Source: Apostichopus japonicus | Taxonomy: Eukaryota; Echinodermata; Holothuroidea; Aspidochirotida; Stichopodidae | NCBI RefSeq assembly: GCF_037975245.1 | Contig: NC_092574.1 | Span: forward strand, 12,177,213 to 12,241,212 | Reading direction: 5' to 3' | DNA: 64,000 nt | Part shown: piece by piece, positions 1 to 12,574 of the stretch | Numbering within the stretch: position 1 is the stretch's first letter | How the letters are laid out: each line of letters starts with the position of its first letter | The notes under the pieces: model-generated | Seen by the model: the letters and a program-made list of their open reading frames with translations, nothing else | Database searches by the model: none | Told to the model about the DNA's origin: nothing | Made by a program: the position numbers and the translations under genes

Positions 1-426
1 TTAATTGTAAAACTTATCAAACGCAGAACGTTATCAGAAAGCATGTGATAGGCCTTACATTGGCTTTCCACTCTCTGGGATTGCCGCTTAAAATTCCATC
101 ATAAAAAGTAAAACGGGACATTATTTGTAATATCAAACTTGGTGAATGCAGTATAGGGTATAAGGTATAACCATTAAATAAATCATTTACTATATATGCT
201 TTCTTCGACATTAAAACATTCGAGTAAATACTATCATTATTAATCTTTATATATGAATTGTTAACAACATATCGATTAAAATAATGATCTGGTTGGCCAA
301 GCACTACATACCACATAAAAGAAGGTGTTTGAAATGTCAATATCATTTTATAGAAAGAATGTTTAGAATGCTTTATATATCATGATATTTTTTTGAGTTG
401 AACAACATTAACACAAATTCTGACAG

Positions 427-1253
427 AGCACCATCTGTGGGGGAACCCTCATTGAGGCAAACTGGATTTTGACGGCAGCACATTGTCTCCATAGTAATCT
501 CACATTCGATGTTTATGCAGGTGAGTTCTCCCACTTGCACCGCTAGTCGGTGAAATAACGTTCAGTTGAGGGGTGGGGGCGGGGACTGGGGAATTTTACA
601 TTCAGTCTATGAAAGAAGTAGACAAATAATTCTGGCCCAGGTCGCCCACCGAAGCGGATTCTGGGGTTTATTCATTAGCAAAACCTTGCGTTTAGTTCTA
701 ATTACAGATGTTAATTACAGTCTAAATATACCTATAGTTGTATCTCTTTTTCTGGGAATATTCAATTGTGCATGAATGTGCTGAAAGTCATATAATCTGA
801 CGGTTTTCTGATAATATATAGAAAACAAACACTAGTAAAGCTTGTTTTGACATATATCTTTAATGAACTCCGAAAGATATATCTCGTGATCGTTTTATTG
901 CAGTCAATATCTTCAAATTGAGTATTTTGGCGCTTAGTAATACTTCAGTCATCATATTTAACATGCATACCGACAGGGATTTGCGGAGAAGCATACATGT
1001 TTTATTAAGTATCTTTTCGTTCCTTTTATTGATTGACTTCTTATTCCCTTCAATACCTTATAGGCATTGTTAATAGATTCGATGGGTCACGGAAGAAATT
1101 ACAAGTCAACCAGACCATTCTGCATCCCGACTACGATCCTGCCACAAAGAGGAATGACATAGCATTGATACAACTCAGAAAACCTGTTAAACTGAGTTTT
1201 CATATTAGAAAAGCTTGTCTGCCAGATCCCGCAAGAGGTGAGACCAAGCGCCC

Positions 1254-1309
<56 letters not shown>

Positions 1310-1590
1310 AATAACGGAAAAACTGTTAAACAACTATGCTGCATTTAGAGAAAGGCTGGATCTCGAGTGAGATACAATAATTGAATTAGGTAAGTGATTG
1401 GAAGTAAAACAGCCAATGTTTGGTTTTTGCAGAGCTTTCGAGCAAAACTAGCTCTTCTTCAGTGCATGATCACCGAAAGTGACAAGGAGTAGCAGGAATT
1501 GAAACTCTTTTATAGAGGAGATGTCGGAATGGTTGTAAGGGCAAAGCGACTTACTGATTTCTGCTGAATTGAGCAGAAGTTTTAGAGTTT

Positions 1591-1633
<43 letters not shown>

Positions 1634-4072
1634 AATAACGGAAAAACTGTTAAACAACTATGCTGCATTTAGAGAAAGGCTGGATCTCGAGTGAGATACA
1701 ATAATTGAATTAGGTAAGTGATTGGAAGTAAAACAGCCAATGTTTGGTTTTTGCAGAGCTTTCGAGCAAAACTAGCTCTTCTTCAGTGCATGATCACCGA
1801 AAGTGACAAGGAGTAGCAGGAATTGAAACTCTTTTATAGAGGAGATGTCGGAATGGTTGTAAGGGCAAAGCGACTTACTGATTTCTGCTGAATTGAGCAG
1901 AAGTTTTAGAAATTCGGATTATTTTAATCCGCGTCGGATTATTTTAATCCGATTCCGTCGTAATTGTAAAGGAATTGTTTTGGTTTATATGGGACGGCAA
2001 ATCGTTTCTGATGTTTAAACCGAATGGTGCCGTGGTCTTTAGGTTTAGTTCCCAGAAATTTTCTTTCGCTTTCCTAGATTTATCTGTCCAAGAATCGTTC
2101 TGGTCAATGGCAATAACACGCAAATTCTCAATTGAATGATTTTGGAGATTGAAGTGATTTGCAACAGGTTGGTAGATCTTTTTTGTTTTGATCGCCGATC
2201 TATGTTGTGTCATTCTCATTCTAAGAGTGTTTTTTGACTCTCCAATGTATTGTAAGTTACAAATATTGCAGTAGATGAGGTAAATGACATTTTTGGATAG
2301 GCAGTTAATTTTGTGCCGAATTTGGAACGTGCGTTTGGTTTGGTTGCTCTGAAAGGCCCCGGTCGAATCGACAAGTAAGCACGTTTTGCAATTTTGTGTA
2401 CAGGGCGATGATCCTGTAGTTTCTGTTATGCTTTCCCCTAATGAGGTGTCATCCCGAAAGGATGCCCGAACTAAGATATCCCGTAGGTTGCTGGGTCTTT
2501 TAAAAGCGATGACAGGTAATTCTGGGAATACTGATTTCAGGCGTTCGGTGCCTTGAAGTAGGTGAAAATTCTTCTGAATGATATTAGCCAGTGGTGGGAG
2601 ACCAGGGTGGAATTCAGTAACCAATGGTACCCTTTTGGAACTGGTTTGACGAGTTTTGTACGTCAATGTTTCGGTACGGGGTTTGCTTTTAGCCTTTTTG
2701 ATGGCATTTTCAATAGTACCCCGAAAATACTGTCTGTTTAGGAGGTGTTGTGACAGTTCTTTAGTGCGTGAATCAAAATCGACTTCAGAGGAGCAAATGC
2801 GTCGAATGCGCAACGCTTGACTGTACGGAATATTTCTGGTACAGTGACGTGGATGGCAACTGCTTGATAAGAGGTAGTTGTGCTTGTTCGTGGGTTTATT
2901 GAACAAGTCTGTTTTGAGTGAACCATTTTGTAGGGTCACGGTGGTGTCCAGAAAGTGAACGTCAAGTCCAGAAAAATCAGCAGTGAATTTGATAGTGTGA
3001 TGAAACGAGTTTATGTCATCAATGAAGAGTTTTAGATTTGCCTCCCCATGGGTCCATATCATAAAGATATCGTCAATGTGACGTAACCACGTGTGTGGTT
3101 TCAAGTTTTGTCGAGATAAAAATTCATTCTCGAGGTTTCCCATAAAGATGTTGGCAAAAGACGGTGCCATTTTGGTACCCATTGCGGTGCCATGAATTTG
3201 GATGTAGTGTTTGTTGCCAAATACCAGATTATTGTTGGTCAAGACGAGTTGCATTAATTCGGCCAATTCTTTCTTCGTGGGGGTTTTGCCACGGTTCGGT
3301 TTGAATGCTTTTGTGCAGGCCGAAATGCCCTCTTCGTTAGGGATATTTGTGTATAACGAAGACACATCCAAGGTAACTAACAGAGAAGATAAGGGAAGAT
3401 TTTTTATTTTCCCAATTTTCCGGATGAAATCCGTAGTGTCCTGCACATAGGACGGTAGGGCCGAAACAAGAGGTTGGATGAGGAGATCCACGAATTTGGA
3501 ATTTTTTTCAGTCGCTGTGCCATTACCCGATATTATGGGCCTCCCGGGATTGCCTTCTTTGTGAATTTTAGGCAGAAAATTAAAGCGACCAGGTTTTGGG
3601 TCGTTTTCCAGGAGGTTTTGGCCTAACTTGCGGTCAATGGAACCGTTAGAGACTATCTTTTGGATGACTCTTTTCACGTTTTGTGTGATTTCTTGAGTAG
3701 GATCAGAATCTAGGAGTTTGTAGTGTTGAGGGTTGCCGAGTAGTCTGTTGGCTTCCTCTCTGTAGAATTGTTTGCCCATAGCGACAATTGCAGAACCCTT
3801 GTCGGCTGGCTTGATGACAATGTCATCGCGCTTCCGGAGTTCATGAATGGCCTGTCTCTCAGTTTTGTTGAGATTGTCGCGGAAGACTGGGGCGGAGGTG
3901 TGTGTTTTAACATCCTCTTCAATGGCCGAAATAAATGATTCAAGAGGCGCACAATGGGCCTTGGGTAGATTCCACGAGCTTTTTGGCTTAAAATTGGAAT
4001 CCAAGTCGTTAGTTTGTTGCGTGGTGTTATTAACATTTTCGTCGGCAAAAAATTCACGGAGACGTAAGCGTG

Positions 4073-4156
<84 letters not shown>

Positions 4157-6221
4157 CATACATATACATGTCATCACACCAGAGGCACATCGATCATCAT
4201 ACATCTTGCAATGTTGTCCTACACGAGCCTCACAATTGAAGTGGAGTTTGCTACAAAATTTTTATAGACCTTTGACTTTGACATTTTACGTTAATTAATG
4301 TTTTTTAAACCTTCATTGCAATACCTTTGGTACCTTGAGTATGACATTTTCAGCTATTTTTTCGTTTTAGCATGTGCATATTAGCCAAAAGAAGTCTTTC
4401 TGTTCTTTTAATTTAAATTGCATGCAGTTTATTAATTAATCATCTTCAGTCAAGGCAGCAATTTCCTCTACGACTTAAGACAAGTGTTAGCGACTTAGTG
4501 TCGATCATTTGGTTGTTTTTACACTCGCGGAGTTTGATCTTTGACCTCCATTGATCATTCGTTATTGGCCTCTTACATTTAATAATGCACTGGAAACTTC
4601 ACCTTAAAAGAGTTTGATATCACACATGACCCTTTTTTACCTTTGACCTCGAACCTTTAACCTTATGACACCATAGCTGACGTTGACAATCCATCTAAAG
4701 GCCAGCAAATACCAAGCCAAATTGGGAGTCCTTCGCCCATAAGGAGAGGGAGTTCGTGACACACTTTTCCTCCTCACACATGGGAACACACACACACACA
4801 CAATGTTTTGAACCCCCCCCCCCCCCCAGCTCAAAAGCTTTTCCACATCATTTCATCGTGTTACTTTTTCACACTGCCCTCAACAAACCACATTTCAATT
4901 TAGTGCCAAATGGGTGAGGAGTAGGGCCTACATTTCCATAACATAACATAGAAAGTCATAAATGTTGGTATAATGGCACGCCTGTGTAGCAGCCTCGCTA
5001 GTATAGTTCTCTAAAGAACGATAATTGAAGTGAATCGAAAGAAATAGTTCCCTTATTAAGTACAGAAATGATTTGTATAGTAATCACATTTATGTGATTA
5101 CATACGTTTTGTGTTTCCTATTTATGAATAATATTAACATTTGTTGCAATAATTACAGATAGCTTCAATATAATTCGAGATATCTTCAATTCAATTTGAG
5201 ATATCAGAAATTGCATTTTTGATATCTTGAATTTTATTTAAGATATCTCAAATTGATTTTAAGATATCAAGAAATAAAGTTAAATATTAAAATGGGAAAC
5301 ATTATTTAAGATATTTGGAATTGAATTCGCGATATCCAAAATTGAATTCGAGTTATCGAGAATAAGAATTCGAGATATCTCGAACTCAATTTGGATATCT
5401 CAAATATGTTTTAATGATTGATATCTGGAAATGAATGAGAGATATCTAGAAATGAATTAGAGTTATCTGTAATTATTGAATTAAAGTTAAAATGGCGTAC
5501 CCTACGCCCAGCTGGGGATTTCCGATCAACCAGTAATTGGTGACCCCACCGAGACTCTCTAAGCAGGAACATCAACTTCTACCATGGCAAACTTTGCTAT
5601 GGCAACTGAAATAGACAAAATATAGGCCCAATGACAAACCGACTACAATACATCTCATCCTCGCTGTAAGAGCGATGATAATAAACTGAACGTAGCTGAT
5701 ATAAGCTTGGATGTGTTAACACATCCTTGCTATAATGTACAACGCTGTATGAATCACATTTCGATCATTCAAATTCACCAACAGAGAACCGGTTGCTCAC
5801 TGTTGGCGCTGCAGTTGTGACAGGATGGGGACACAACGGGTTAGTTGAAGCGGGTGCGGATCGATCCAACTTATTACCAGAACCCCACCTTCAGGAACTA
5901 ACCTTGCCACTTCGCAGGCGAGAAGAATGTGAAGTAAGTCTGGTTGGAAACGATGAAGAAGACTGGTTTGATGAAACTATGACGTGTGCTGGGTACCTCG
6001 GTCGAGAAGTAGGACCCTGCTCTGGAGATTCGGGAGGACCTTTAGTGAAGTATGCTAAAAGAGGAAATTCACGCCGTTGGACTGTCATTGGAGTTACCAG
6101 TTGGGGCATTGGATGTGCTTTGCAAACTGAGTTACATTTCTTCGCAAATGTCCCACACTTTGTTCCTTGGATTAATGAAAATATCAACCCGGAAGCAGCG
6201 CGGTTGAGGCGGAACACATAG
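427..6221 (+). CDS. Trypsin-fold (S1A) serine protease, 3' three exons
   Basis: Three exons: 427-520, 1064-1237 and 5785-6221, all joined in phase 1 with AG acceptors and GTGAGT/GTGAGA donors. Together they encode most of a chymotrypsin-fold catalytic domain. Visible are the His57 motif (TAAHC), the Asp102 motif (NDIAL), the Ser195 motif (GDSGGP), the SWG of strand 214-216, and the C168/C182 and C191/C220 cysteines. The stop is at 6219-6221. The start of the mature chain (IVGG region), any signal peptide and any upstream modules lie left of the window, so the entry is 5' partial. Aligned without gaps to trypsin, position 189 is Gly (not Asp) and position 226 is His (not Gly), so trypsin-like Arg/Lys specificity is not expected. 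Known S1A proteases with such multi-exon genes are usually secreted. The second intron (1238-5784) carries a Penelope-like element. Confident on family, unsure of substrate. Confidence 0.9.
1258..1306. repeat. (TA)n microsatellite
   Basis: About 25 TA units directly after protease exon 2; forms the 3' border of the Penelope element. Confidence 0.95.
1307..1586 (-). repeat. Penelope terminal repeat, outer copy
   Basis: 280 bp, same sequence by eye as 1631-1910; bounded by (TA)n on both sides. It contains a hammerhead-like core at 1435-1462. Confidence 0.88.
1435..1462 (-). ncRNA. Hammerhead-ribozyme-like core, outer repeat
   Basis: On the minus strand the sequence reads CUGAAGA, a GAGC/GCUC stem with a 7-nt loop, then GAAA; a very short stem III (A-U closing GC) and UC follow, and a self-complementary TGCA flanks both sides as a minimal stem I. 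Penelope terminal repeats are known to carry hammerheads with minimal stem III. One extra A at the base of stem II departs from the consensus, so activity is uncertain. Confidence 0.45.
1594..1630. repeat. (TA)n microsatellite between Penelope terminal repeats
   Basis: About 18 TA units lying exactly between the two 280-bp repeats. Confidence 0.95.
1631..1910 (-). repeat. Penelope terminal repeat, inner copy
   Basis: 280 bp, directly abutting the 3' flank of the reverse transcriptase ORF (minus strand) on one side and (TA)n on the other. By eye no difference from the outer copy. Confidence 0.88.
1759..1786 (-). ncRNA. Hammerhead-ribozyme-like core, inner repeat
   Basis: Identical to the motif at 1435-1462. 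Two cores in direct orientation could in principle cut out a unit-length RNA. Confidence 0.45.
1915..1951 (-). repeat. Two tandem 17-bp palindromes at the Penelope ORF end
   Basis: CGGATTATTTTAATCCG occurs at 1915-1931 and 1935-1951. Each copy folds into a 7-bp stem. They overlap the stop codon region of the ORF and lie beside the terminal repeat. Confidence 0.8.
1944..4075 (-). CDS. Penelope-type reverse transcriptase with GIY-YIG endonuclease (5' truncated)
   Basis: About 710 codons open to the stop at 1944; the apparent ORF extends further upstream only through (TA)n, which encodes a YIYI run and is not real protein. In order: the conserved N-terminal block with [10 protein letters not shown], the FLPKIHK and RPIISG block, RT motif A ([10 protein letters not shown], near 3350), motif B ([17 protein letters not shown], near 3170), motif C (HIDDIFMIW, near 3065), the HFLD motif, then a C-terminal GIY-YIG nuclease ([18 protein letters not shown], near 2240-2300) with the downstream Arg-rich [10 protein letters not shown]. 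These are the catalytic parts of EN+ Penelope elements: nicking of target DNA by GIY-YIG and target-primed reverse transcription. No internal stop or frameshift is seen. The 5' end is lost at the microsatellite. Confidence 0.92.
4076..4155. repeat. (TA)n microsatellite at the Penelope 5' end
   Basis: About 40 TA units with one slip near 4132; marks the truncated 5' border of the element. The last bases before it form a short inverted repeat (ATTCACG near 4052, CGTGAAT near 4069). Confidence 0.95.
4156..5150. other. Protease intron, no gene seen
   Basis: AT-rich intronic sequence with a short (CA)n and poly-C run near 4785-4828. No exon-like segment recognised. Confidence 0.6.
5155..5480. repeat. 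Degenerate short-period array built on GATATC and GAATTC
   Basis: Loosely periodic (about 20-27 bp) alternation of AGATATC-like and AATTGAATT-like words, with words swapped and reversed between units. It lies in the last part of the protease intron. No coding potential. Confidence 0.75.
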
Positions 6222-6570
6222 ATTAGATACAGACGTGGTCCCGGTAACGGTTTATAGATAGGGACAAATATATCGATAGTGAACACTTCCCATAACAGAA
6301 CTTTAAAAAAAACTGACTTTGGAAATAGTTTCTTTGTTTCTACTTTGAATGTTGATGCATCTCTCATAATTTGTAAAGAAATGTCATTAGTAGCCGATAG
6401 TTATTGTAACATAATGTTGTCAGATAAGCCACGAAAAGATTCACTTTAAAAAGCAGGAGAATAATAATATAAAAAAAGTGAACCAATGAATGTTTTAGAT
6501 TAAACTGAGAGGATATCGCACCAAATGTGCTAGACAAGAAGTGATGAAATGTTTTACTTGTGACCTTACG

Positions 6571-6576
6571 AATAAA
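6571..6576 (+). terminator. Possible polyadenylation signal of the protease
   Basis: AATAAA 350 bp after the protease stop. Position is plausible; no transcript evidence. Confidence 0.35.
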
Positions 6577-8041
<1,465 letters not shown>

Positions 8042-9014
8042 TCAATTCCCGTTGATATCTGATGACGTAGTATTCACGCAAAATTTAGTTGTGACATTAC
8101 TCATTTCCCTAAAACGTCTTAATTCTTTCTGAAAATTTGGCCCATATTTATGGATTTTATTCCATAATGTTCGATCGAATCGTTGATAGAGCATGACATC
8201 CCCTTTGTTTCATTTTCGTATCGCATTGGCCTGTTCTATACGTGTGGGCTCGCGGCTCACGTTTCGACGTTGCTTTTTCTTAATAAACATTATGTCTTCG
8301 AATTTCCAGCACATCATTTTCTTTAACAGCAGCAAGGATTTATCAAAGTAATCCGCAATTAAAACCAGATCCAATTCTTCTTCTATTGCTTTAATTTCCC
8401 TCAGTCTATATTGCATATTCATCTGTATAATCAACTTTTTCGGTCAATCCTAAATCAAACAGTTGCCCATTATAACCCAGACTACATGAAAAATATTTGC
8501 ACTTCGCTATTGCTGAGAGGAAATCATCAAGAGGTGACGTTTTGATGGCTCCGTACTGCTCTTTAGTGAGACGAAGAGCAAGTTTGAATAATGAGTGATA
8601 CTGCACCACAGAATACCATCACGAAACTGGTTCACGCAAGATAGTAACATACTGATCGGTAGGTTTCATAACCTTTTCCATGTTAGCTCTGTGAAAAGGC
8701 ACGTGGTTAACTAATACGTTAAATCCTTCATCTGTCGGTTGCCTTAGTAATATTTCCTGTGAAAAAGTTTGGTAACCCAGAATAAATCCAGTTGATGGTA
8801 GAGCAAATGTTAAATTTCTCCCATACCCATAACGTGCGATGATTGTGCCTAGTGTTGATCCGCCAGTTTTGTGCGTTTTCGCAAGTACAATGCTGTTTCT
8901 TGGTTGACAGTGATTATCTTCTGAATGTAAGTTGATTCGAAGAGTTTGGGACCTTTTCAAACAACAGAACGTAAAAGAAAAGATGATAAATGTGAAATTG
9001 GTGGTTTTTCTCAT
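8042..9014 (-). pseudogene. Galactose-3-O-sulfotransferase-like (Gal3ST family), broken
   Basis: Minus strand, ATG at 9012-9014, final stop at 8042-8044. A short N-terminus with a hydrophobic stretch (FIIFSFTFCCL) suits a type II Golgi membrane protein. It is followed by the 5'-PAPS loop (AKTHKTGGST), RYGYGRNLTFALP, the 3'-phosphate block (TILREPVS), LDLVLIADYFDKSLLLLKK, CWKFEDIMF and a C-terminal block (MLYQRFDRTLWNKI). This order is that of Gal3ST/cerebroside sulfotransferases, which transfer sulfate from PAPS to galactose in the Golgi. Three lesions: TGA at 8619-8621 right after REPVS, a frameshift between about 8440 and 8406, and TGA where the frame should continue after ANAIRK (near 8215). 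The length of 973 bp is not a multiple of three. No intron is needed within the region. Likely a pseudogene; sequencing error cannot be excluded but would need three independent errors. Confidence 0.82.
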
Positions 9015-11883
9015 TTCCGATAAATTGAATTTCAGCCGTACATAAAGTAATGCAAGACGATCTGTGGGAAATAAGGCAAGTCTGATGGGAGGGAAAGTGC
9101 TTGTAATGTGTGTGACAGAACTTTAATACCTAATCCTCACACATAAACACTTGTCTTTATCACAAACAATTGAAATTTCATGGCTAATAAACATCGCACT
9201 TAAACATTCACTTGTTTGCAGCCCCTCTCCTTCGCGCCCAATCCGTCACCCTGCGCGGTAAAGGCCAAGATTTGCATTTATCGCTCCCAATGGCTGGGGT
9301 CCATATGCATAAGCTTCATAACAATATCAACTAGCAGCAGCTGCACAGAATCGCTCATCACATACCACTTTTCGCAAGGCCAGTTTGCTACACTCAGAAA
9401 TGAAAACAGTCTAGCAGCAGAATGTACGCGTTTGAGTAGACAATTAAGTTTATTTATTTGTCGGCGTGTTATGCCACGGGTGTGAAGGGTCTGTGGTTAT
9501 GCATCGCACAACTCTGTAAAGAAGTTAAATCAAACCGAAACAGTTTGAAGATGATACAAAATATCACCATATGATAGAAACGTAACAATTTTGCACCCAA
9601 AATGAATTGATGCATTTTCCGTATGTTAATGTTAACGTTTGAAGAGAATGATGTTGAAAACAGATCAAGGCTTTAAAAAGAAAGTTTGAGCACAGAGCAA
9701 CGCTTTGAGAAATGTTCCACTAAACATTTTTCTTCCAAGTTTCAGATTTATGCTGAATTAAAAACTGTTGGTACATGTATACTAAGTAGAAACGTGCGCA
9801 TCATTTTTTGAAAGCTGGTTTGTTCTGGTAATAGTTTTCAAGGATTTTGTTTTAGCTGAGGGACCATCATGACCATTCTTACTGCAGAGAGGCAGTGACT
9901 GTAAATAGGTTATAAGGGGCTGAAACAATACCAGCTTGTAGGGTTGAAACCATGTAGAGTCCAAATTTTTATTCCCTACCAAATTAGAATATTTTTAACT
10001 CATTTAGCCAATAATACCAAGACAGATGATTTTCAGACAATAATTGAACCTTTTGTTACGAACTGATGGATGTTAATGAACACATACAAGTCCTCGCAAA
10101 AGCAAAGAAAAAACTTGTCAACAAAGCTTTCGTCTTATGACAGTCGCCAGTTCATACAGTACGTGTATGCGAATCACGATGCACTGCGTACACGTGTATG
10201 TACATATCCATATATACACATGCGTGTACATCGCGTAAGCAAGAACTTCCCAATTTGAATAATTCAGCATCAAAAGTGCAAGACCCAGCCAATGAGAAGC
10301 TAAGTATGCCAATGATGGCCTTTATCGCGCTGGAAAATTAAAAACATTTTGCGACCCGGCGAATTGTTATATCATGAACCATATAACTTCCTGGAAAAGG
10401 TTGCATATACGTTTTAAGGTAAATAAGATGTCGAACCATAAAAACTTTATCCGGCGAATATGAGAAAAACAAAATATTCTGTTTCATTAGCTTGAGAATA
10501 GTTTAGTTCATGGTCACCTACAAGCTCAGCATATTTATCAGAGTCGCGACCCAAACCATGCAGCTGCCATTGTACATGTAACTATTATTCTGTAAAATGA
10601 CAAATAAACTGCATAAGATAATTTTTCGCTATAACATACCTTCAATAACGTAACAAAAACAAGTTCGATTTCGAGGACAAGGTATCGTCTGTTGTTGCAC
10701 TTTGTATTCAAGAAAAAGAGCTTAAAAGAGAGAGGTGTGGTGTTGAAGGTTTACTGAGGATTGTTATTCTACCATTATTACACCCTGTAAGAATAACATA
10801 TTCAGGACAATAATCTTCGACCCCTCGAATATTGTCTCGCAGTATGAGGACCAAATATTAAACAAATGTCATAGTGTGTTATTTGTTGTATAGCTTATTA
10901 TTGTTGGCTTGCTGGTATATATTCCCATACAAGGTCGCAGTGGCGTTGAATGTTTGTTAAGGTGTGGGTTGGGGAAGGAGGGTGTGGGGGGGATCGAGTC
11001 AAAACTTTCTGTGACTGTACTTAAGTAGGAGCTGAACCTTTATTAGCCCAGAGGCGAGTCAAATATTTTGTAAAGGAGGATTGCTGCCATTGGGTCACTG
11101 AAGTCGACTCCCATGATAACAAAATTAGACGTCAAATGGTGCATTCTACAGCATATTTATATACTACAATAAGGTATATATGAGTAGCTCTAAACGCAAG
11201 ACTTTATGGTTGAATAATGGGGGGGGGGGGTGGCAAATGGGCGGAGAGCAAGTGAACACAGCCTTTAGCAATAATAGAGATGCAATTTACAAATGCCAAT
11301 TCAACTAACATTCGTAGTAAAAAGTCTTCATAAAAAAATTCCAAATGATATTTTCACGACGATTTCATGTTTGTAAAGGATCGTGAAGTTCAGGACATAT
11401 ATGATCAGTTATACTCACCGAGTTGTTTCGTTCGAACCACGTGTTAGCTGATAGATAATATGCGTTGTAACAATATAAATAGCCAATAATGAAAAGAAGA
11501 TTAAAAGATATTTTATAGACATATTTTCCACGTTACAAGTTAAGATACATAAATATACTCTGAACGATTGATATGTTCCGCTAACGTTGCTTGTTCAATA
11601 ATATCTTATCGTGACAGAAACGCAAACACCTTCTCGGGTGTTTGTTTTAATTAGTGAATGCGACTGAATTTGGGCCTTTTTCTTCTTCAATGAACATTGC
11701 TTTGACTTGCAACCTTCACAGAGGTAATGGGTCTGTTTAAGATAACTTTATTTTGTCGTCGACCTTAAAACACACTGCTATTAGTCCAGGTCGAATTTCT
11801 ATAATACTATACATTTTTCATGTCAAGAAACAACGGATATTGACTGGGAAAAAAAAAATAATAGAAAAGAGCAATGATATTTA
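9015..11883. other. Intergenic, no gene seen
   Basis: Nearly 3 kb of AT-rich sequence. Short G-runs near 10986 and 11220. Short open frames have no recognisable features. Confidence 0.5.
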
Positions 11884-11957
11884 TGGCTAGAACGGTATTC
11901 GAACCATAATACAGCGCTCTGTATAGTAATTTCTTTGACACGGGCTCTCCAACGAAC
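11884..11957 (-). repeat. tRNA-like / tRNA-derived SINE remnant
   Basis: On the minus strand about 73 nt with GTTGGAGAGCCCGTG resembling an A-box region, a B box GGTTCGAATACC, and a CTAGCCA end. The T loop is 8 nt and the acceptor stem does not pair, so it is not a working tRNA. A tRNA-derived SINE or tRNA pseudogene is the likeliest reading. Confidence 0.35.
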
Positions 11958-11999
11958 AAATGAACAATCACTTGATCAAGTTTTACTGTCATATTTTCC

Positions 12000-12570
12000 G
12001 TAGTATGTCAAAATTACAAATTTAAGGAGTAAAGCAACAACACTTCGAAACAAGTGTCAAAAGTTTGACAATTTCGACATGAAACCTCAATATCAAGAAG
12101 TTAAAACGTTCCAAATTCGTTAAACCACGTCACAACTTGCTTGTAAAACATTACATTTTCGGATTATATTTTGAAATTTTTATGTTAAACGTCAACATTT
12201 CAATAACAAAATGTGGAAAGCAGTAGTCTAAGAATAAACGTCACATTTTTGGCATGAAACATGAAAAGTAACGCGGTATATAACCGTAAAAATCCTCAGA
12301 TAAAACTTAAAATGTTTGACATAAAACATCAACATTTTGAGATAAAAAGTCAAAATGAGAGTTAAAATGTTGGAATTGCGACATAAAATGTGGAATTTTG
12401 AAGTGTAACATCGCAGGTTTAGTTACAGAACGTGACATTTAGAGAAGGGACGTAGAATTTTGTATATAAAAACGTCAACATTTCGACACAAAATATAAAC
12501 ATTTTGCAATGAATTGTCAAGATTTTGAGAAGAAACTTTAATAATGTACATACAAAATGTAAAGTAAAGT
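12000..12570. repeat. Degenerate AT-rich array with AAAATGTCAACATTTTG-like units
   Basis: About 20-30 bp units mixing ACATAAAACGTCAACA, ATTTTGACA and AAATGT words. Units are heavily diverged. Same style as the arrays at 5155, 24870 and 36190 but with different words. Confidence 0.7.
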
Positions 12571-12574
12571 AAAG

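Larger units (their letters stand above)
1307..4075 (-). mobile_element. Penelope-like retroelement with two terminal repeats, inside a protease intron
   Basis: Minus-strand element. It consists of a reverse transcriptase/GIY-YIG coding region (4075 to 1944), a short hairpin-rich 3' flank, and two 280-bp direct repeats (1631-1910 and 1307-1586) separated by (TA)n. (TA)n tracts border the element at 1258-1306, 1594-1630 and 4076-4155, so it appears to have inserted in or beside TA repeats. The two repeats look identical by eye and the reading frame is open, which points to a recent insertion. The 5' end appears cut at the TA tract: the usual N-terminal part of the ORF is missing. The layout of terminal repeats partly in tandem is known for the Penelope class; the TA target preference is inferred from this one copy. 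Confidence 0.9.
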
